DNA of 64,000 nucleotides from Ereboglobus sp. PH5-10. GTDB taxonomy: Bacteria > Verrucomicrobiota > Verrucomicrobiia > Opitutales > Opitutaceae. Within the stretch, counting starts at the first letter, position 1. Every line of letters begins with the position of its first letter. The notes beneath the pieces were generated by a model. The model was not told where the DNA came from, did not search any database, and was given only the letters and a program-made list of their open reading frames with translations. The stretch spans positions 109,921 through 173,920 of the forward strand of contig NZ_JAQFIP010000006.1 in the NCBI RefSeq assembly GCF_029504735.1. Direction: 5' to 3'. Positions 61,548-64,000 of the stretch are shown here, piece by piece. The position numbers were made by a program, and so were the translations under genes.

Positions 61548-62786
61548 TCACTGCGCGGAGTGGGTTTTGAGGGCGAGTTTTTCAAGCGCGGGCCTCAGTT
61601 TTTTGCCATCGGGGGTTCCCCACTTGGAGATTCTTTGGACCATGAAAACAGTCACGAGTTTTTCTTTGGGCCAGACGGCGAAGTTGGTGCCGTGGGCGCC
61701 GCTGTGCCCGAACCGGCCGCCTTCGCCAAGGCTGAGTGTGAGGCCGCTGCTTTTGGTCGCGGCCTGGCGGCGGGTCATTTCGTTGATGGAGGCTTCGCTG
61801 ATGAGGCGCTTGCCGTTGAACACGCCCTTGTTGAGGAGGAGCTGGCCGAAGCGGGCGACATCGTGCGCGGTGGAAAACAGGCCGCCGCCGGGCGTGGGAT
61901 GGCGGCGAACGCGGTCGTCGAGCGGATACTGGCGGTTGCCGATTTTTCCCGCGGTGAGCGTTTTTTTGGAGGGGTTGCCGCGGTAGCTGGTGGCGAGGCG
62001 TTCGAGCTGGGCCTTGGTCGGCCAGAAGGTGGTGTCGGTCATGCCGAGCGGATCGAGGAGGCGTTTCTGCAGAAAGGTTTCGTAAGGGATTCCGCTGGCG
62101 ACTTCGACGATGCGCCCGAGGACTCCAATGCCGATGCTGGAGTAGCTGTAACTGGTGCCCGGCTCGAAGAGAAGGTTGAGGCGGGCGTAGGTGGGCACGG
62201 CTTTCGCGAGCGGGCGGGTGTCGATGTAAGGCGTTTCATCCGGGTCGACCCTCGGCAGGCCGGAGGTGTGGCAGAGGAGGTGGCGGAGGGTGATCGGGGT
62301 TTTGCGAAGGGTGTTTTTGGGCGCGGTTTGCCGCGGGGCGCTGTCGGCAACCCTCACACCCTCCTCGTTGACCGTGGTGGCGCTTTTTTTTGGGACGATT
62401 TTTTGCGGAGCGTCAAATTCGGGAATGTATTTTGAGACCGGGTCGTCGAGGGAAATCTTGCCCTCGTCAACAAGCATCATGATGCATGCGCCGGTCATGG
62501 GCTTGGTCATGGAGGCGATCCAGAAAAGAGTGTCGTTGCGCATGGGTTTGGCGCTGGCGATGTCGGCAAATCCGACGGCCTCGCAGTCGAGCGTTTTTGT
62601 GTCGTCGGCGACGAGAAACACAACACCCGCCGTGGCGCCATCCTCAACAAACCGGCGGGCGGTGTCGGCGATTGGCCCGGCAAAAAGTCCCGCAGCGGAA
62701 GCGAGGAAAACGAGAAGGATGGCGAGGGGCGAAGGCGCGGCGGGGCAGGGGGAGGGGGATGAGAAGGGGGGAGGTTTTGTTTTCAT
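61548..62786 (-). CDS. Beta-lactamase family serine hydrolase
   Basis: The 412-residue product has a signal peptide (about 1-36). A PF00144 domain follows, with the SxxK nucleophile motif (SMTK at about residue 92-95), the Tyr motif YSYSSIG (YSS instead of the classical YSN), and FGHSGAHGT as the third motif. Variants with YSS can be esterases rather than penicillin-binding enzymes, so antibiotic resistance should not be assumed. It interrupts the pyrH-frr order and carries a heptamer element upstream. Confidence 0.85.
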   Translation of the reverse strand: MKTKPPPFSSPSPCPAAPSPLAILLVFLASAAGLFAGPIADTARRFVEDGATAGVVFLVADDTKTLDCEAVGFADIASAKPMRNDTLFWIASMTKPMTGACIMMLVDEGKISLDDPVSKYIPEFDAPQKIVPKKSATTVNEEGVRVADSAPRQTAPKNTLRKTPITLRHLLCHTSGLPRVDPDETPYIDTRPLAKAVPTYARLNLLFEPGTSYSYSSIGIGVLGRIVEVASGIPYETFLQKRLLDPLGMTDTTFWPTKAQLERLATSYRGNPSKKTLTAGKIGNRQYPLDDRVRRHPTPGGGLFSTAHDVARFGQLLLNKGVFNGKRLISEASINEMTRRQAATKSSGLTLSLGEGGRFGHSGAHGTNFAVWPKEKLVTVFMVQRISKWGTPDGKKLRPALEKLALKTHSAQ

Positions 62787-62805
62787 TGGGGAAGCAAGGG
62801 GAGGG

Positions 62806-62946
62806 GAATTTTCGATTTTCGATTCTCGATTTGGCAGACTGTCTGCCTTCGGCCTCGAAACGATTGGGAGCTTCCGCTCCGTTTTGAATTTCCAACCCGC
62901 GCGGTAGCGCGCAATCGAAAATCGAGAATCGAGAATCGAAAATTTC
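62806..62946. repeat. Heptanucleotide inverted-repeat element with embedded palindrome fragment
   Basis: The left arm (about 62806-62832) on the minus strand reads AATCGAG, AATCGAA, AATCGAA, AATTCC. The right arm (62913-62945) on the plus strand reads AATCGAA, AATCGAG, AATCGAG, AATCGAA, AATTTC. Between the arms is an 80-base core with TTGGCAGACTGTC and CTCGAAACG at spacing like the element at 1018. The whole lies between the hydrolase gene and pyrH, immediately past the pyrH stop. Confidence 0.78.
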
Positions 62947-62947
62947 T

Positions 62948-63691
62948 TCAGCCATGAACAAGCGTGCCAACCTTTTCGCCGCGAACGGCGCGGAGGATGG
63001 CGTGCTCGGCTTTCAGGTCGAACACGAGGATGGGCACGTTGTTGTCGAGGCAGAGGGAAAACGCGGTCGAGTCCATGACGTTGAGGCGCTGCTTGAGCGC
63101 GTCGATGTAGGAGAGCTCTTCGTATTTGACGGCGTCGGGGTATTTTTTCGGGTCCTTGTCGTAGATGCCGTCAACCTTGGTGGCCTTCATGATGATGTCG
63201 GCGTGCATTTCGGAGGCGCGAAGCGCGGCGGTGGTGTCGGTTGAGAAATAAGGGTTGCCGGTGCCGGCGGCGAAGATGACGACGCGGCCTTTTTCGAGAT
63301 GGCGGATCGCGCGGCGCATGATGAACGGCTCGGCGATTTGGTCCATGGGGATCGCGCTTTGCACGCGCGTGTTGACGCCGGCCTTTTCGAGGCTGTCCAT
63401 GAGCGCGAGCGAGTTGATGACGGTGGCGAGCATGCCCATGTAGTCGCCGGTGGTGCGGTCAACGCCGCGTTTTTCGCCCTGAAGGCCGCGGAAAATATTG
63501 CCGCCGCCGATGACGAGGCAGATTTGCACACCAAGGTCGTAGATTTCCTTAACTTGTTCGCAGACCTTGTCGAGAATGGCGCGGTCAAACGGATCTCCGG
63601 TTTTGCCGCTGCGGAGAACTTCCCCGCTCAATTTGAGGACAATGCGTTTATATTTTACTGATGGATCAATAGGGCGAGGGACGTCGTGCAT
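62948..63691 (-). CDS. pyrH: UMP kinase
   Basis: This enzyme converts UMP to UDP using ATP. The 247-residue product has the amino-acid kinase fold: VLKLSGEVL at the N-terminus, IGGGNIFRG, and [20 protein letters not shown]. It is complete and of normal length. In most bacteria it lies in rpsB-tsf-pyrH-frr. Here an insertion sequence starts about 70 bases upstream and rpsB-tsf is not visible, so its promoter may have changed. Confidence 0.97.
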   Translation of the reverse strand: MHDVPRPIDPSVKYKRIVLKLSGEVLRSGKTGDPFDRAILDKVCEQVKEIYDLGVQICLVIGGGNIFRGLQGEKRGVDRTTGDYMGMLATVINSLALMDSLEKAGVNTRVQSAIPMDQIAEPFIMRRAIRHLEKGRVVIFAAGTGNPYFSTDTTAALRASEMHADIIMKATKVDGIYDKDPKKYPDAVKYEELSYIDALKQRLNVMDSTAFSLCLDNNVPILVFDLKAEHAILRAVRGEKVGTLVHG

Positions 63692-63764
63692 ATTGAGTTA
63701 GTAGCAAACGGCTTGTTCCGCAACGGGTCAAGCCAGCGCATTGGTTGACGGACAATGTTTTTAA

Positions 63765-64000
63765 CCTGAAAACAGCGATTGAAGGAGGGGGAAAGAGCAC
63801 TGTTTCGCCCTAAGGAAAACTTCGTCAAGATGTTGGGTGATGAAAAACAACATTCACGAAGCGAACGAAACAGTGCATCACGAGTTTTACCGTCTGGGCG
63901 ACGGACGCAAAGCCATTTTGCGTTCCACTCCGCGGCCGGTCACGCCTTTCGGCGGCCTGGCCGTCCTGGTCGAGTTCTGGCGGCAGCTCGATTTGCCCGG
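63765..64000 (+). mobile_element. Left part of an IS1380-like insertion sequence (cut by window end)
   Basis: The boundary is set at CCTGAAAACAGC (63765), directly after TTAA (63761-63764). A CC-type terminal repeat next to TTAA fits the IS1380 (piggyBac-related) group. The transposase start follows at 63840. The right end is outside the window, so the inverted terminal repeat and target duplication cannot be confirmed. Confidence 0.65.
63840..64000 (+). CDS. IS1380-like transposase, 5' part
   Basis: 53 complete codons are visible, beginning MKNNIHEANETVHHEFYRLG and continuing with the conserved RPVTPFGGLAVL...EFWRQLDL segment. This matches the N-terminus of IS1380-family DDE transposases. 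The catalytic DDE residues lie outside the window. There is no stop in the visible part. Confidence 0.8.
   Translation, partial: MKNNIHEANETVHHEFYRLGDGRKAILRSTPRPVTPFGGLAVLVEFWRQLDLP

Noticed and set aside
61548..62786. Antibiotic-resistance beta-lactamase
   Set aside because: The YSS motif and general PF00144 features also fit esterases and peptidases; resistance cannot be claimed.

Overview
The window looks like chromosome from a Gram-negative member of the Verrucomicrobiota, most likely an Opitutaceae-type bacterium. This is inferred from three things: high GC with strong third-position GC codon use; a complete outer-membrane toolkit (Kdo transferase, TolB, LolC/D, AsmA-like protein, autotransporter barrel); and a giant passenger built of autotransporter-associated beta-strand repeats. 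No rRNA or phylogenetic marker was compared, so the taxon is a suggestion only.

Layout. 0-9 kb holds envelope and housekeeping genes: TPR-like exported protein, waaA, mrp, tolB, prmC and an AsmA-like protein. 9-16 kb has a PocR-type AraC regulator, a small RRM protein, lysS, the lolC-lolD transporter genes and a Gfo/Idh/MocA dehydrogenase. 16-24 kb carries large secreted or unusual proteins: a tricorn-like protease, an Ig/NHL-repeat protein with a glycine-rich C-terminal sorting tail, and a LOG-domain fusion. 24-31 kb has purD, a three-gene exported cluster (SGNH hydrolase, lipoprotein, NTF2-like protein) and glcD-glcF. 31-43 kb has three related membrane histidine kinases interspersed with DUF3788, HAD, xth and argBD. 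A tRNA with CAT anticodon lies at 42.8 kb. 43-56.7 kb is one 4575-residue autotransporter, followed by an AT-rich control region. 57-63.7 kb has tlyA, an AT-rich orphan, a YbgC-like thioesterase, a glycosyltransferase, frr, a serine hydrolase of the beta-lactamase family, and pyrH. The last 236 bases are the left end of an IS1380-like insertion sequence that runs off the window.

The strongest candidate for an undescribed system is the kinase pair at 38625-42556. The two genes overlap by four bases. The upstream kinase keeps a full ATP-binding domain but has Glu in place of the phospho-accepting His, and carries an altered receiver domain. The downstream kinase keeps the His box but has lost the G1, F and G2 boxes of its ATPase domain. 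Together they contain the parts of one kinase, which suggests an obligate hetero-complex with trans-phosphorylation. A third, intact paralogue lies 8 kb away.

Repeats are the second theme. A heptanucleotide repeat family (AATNNNN units) occurs at three intergenic sites, twice as inverted arms. A palindromic, MITE-like element occurs twice in opposite orientations, with a fragment of it inside one heptamer element. A 10-bp tandem repeat of palindromic units sits directly upstream of purD.
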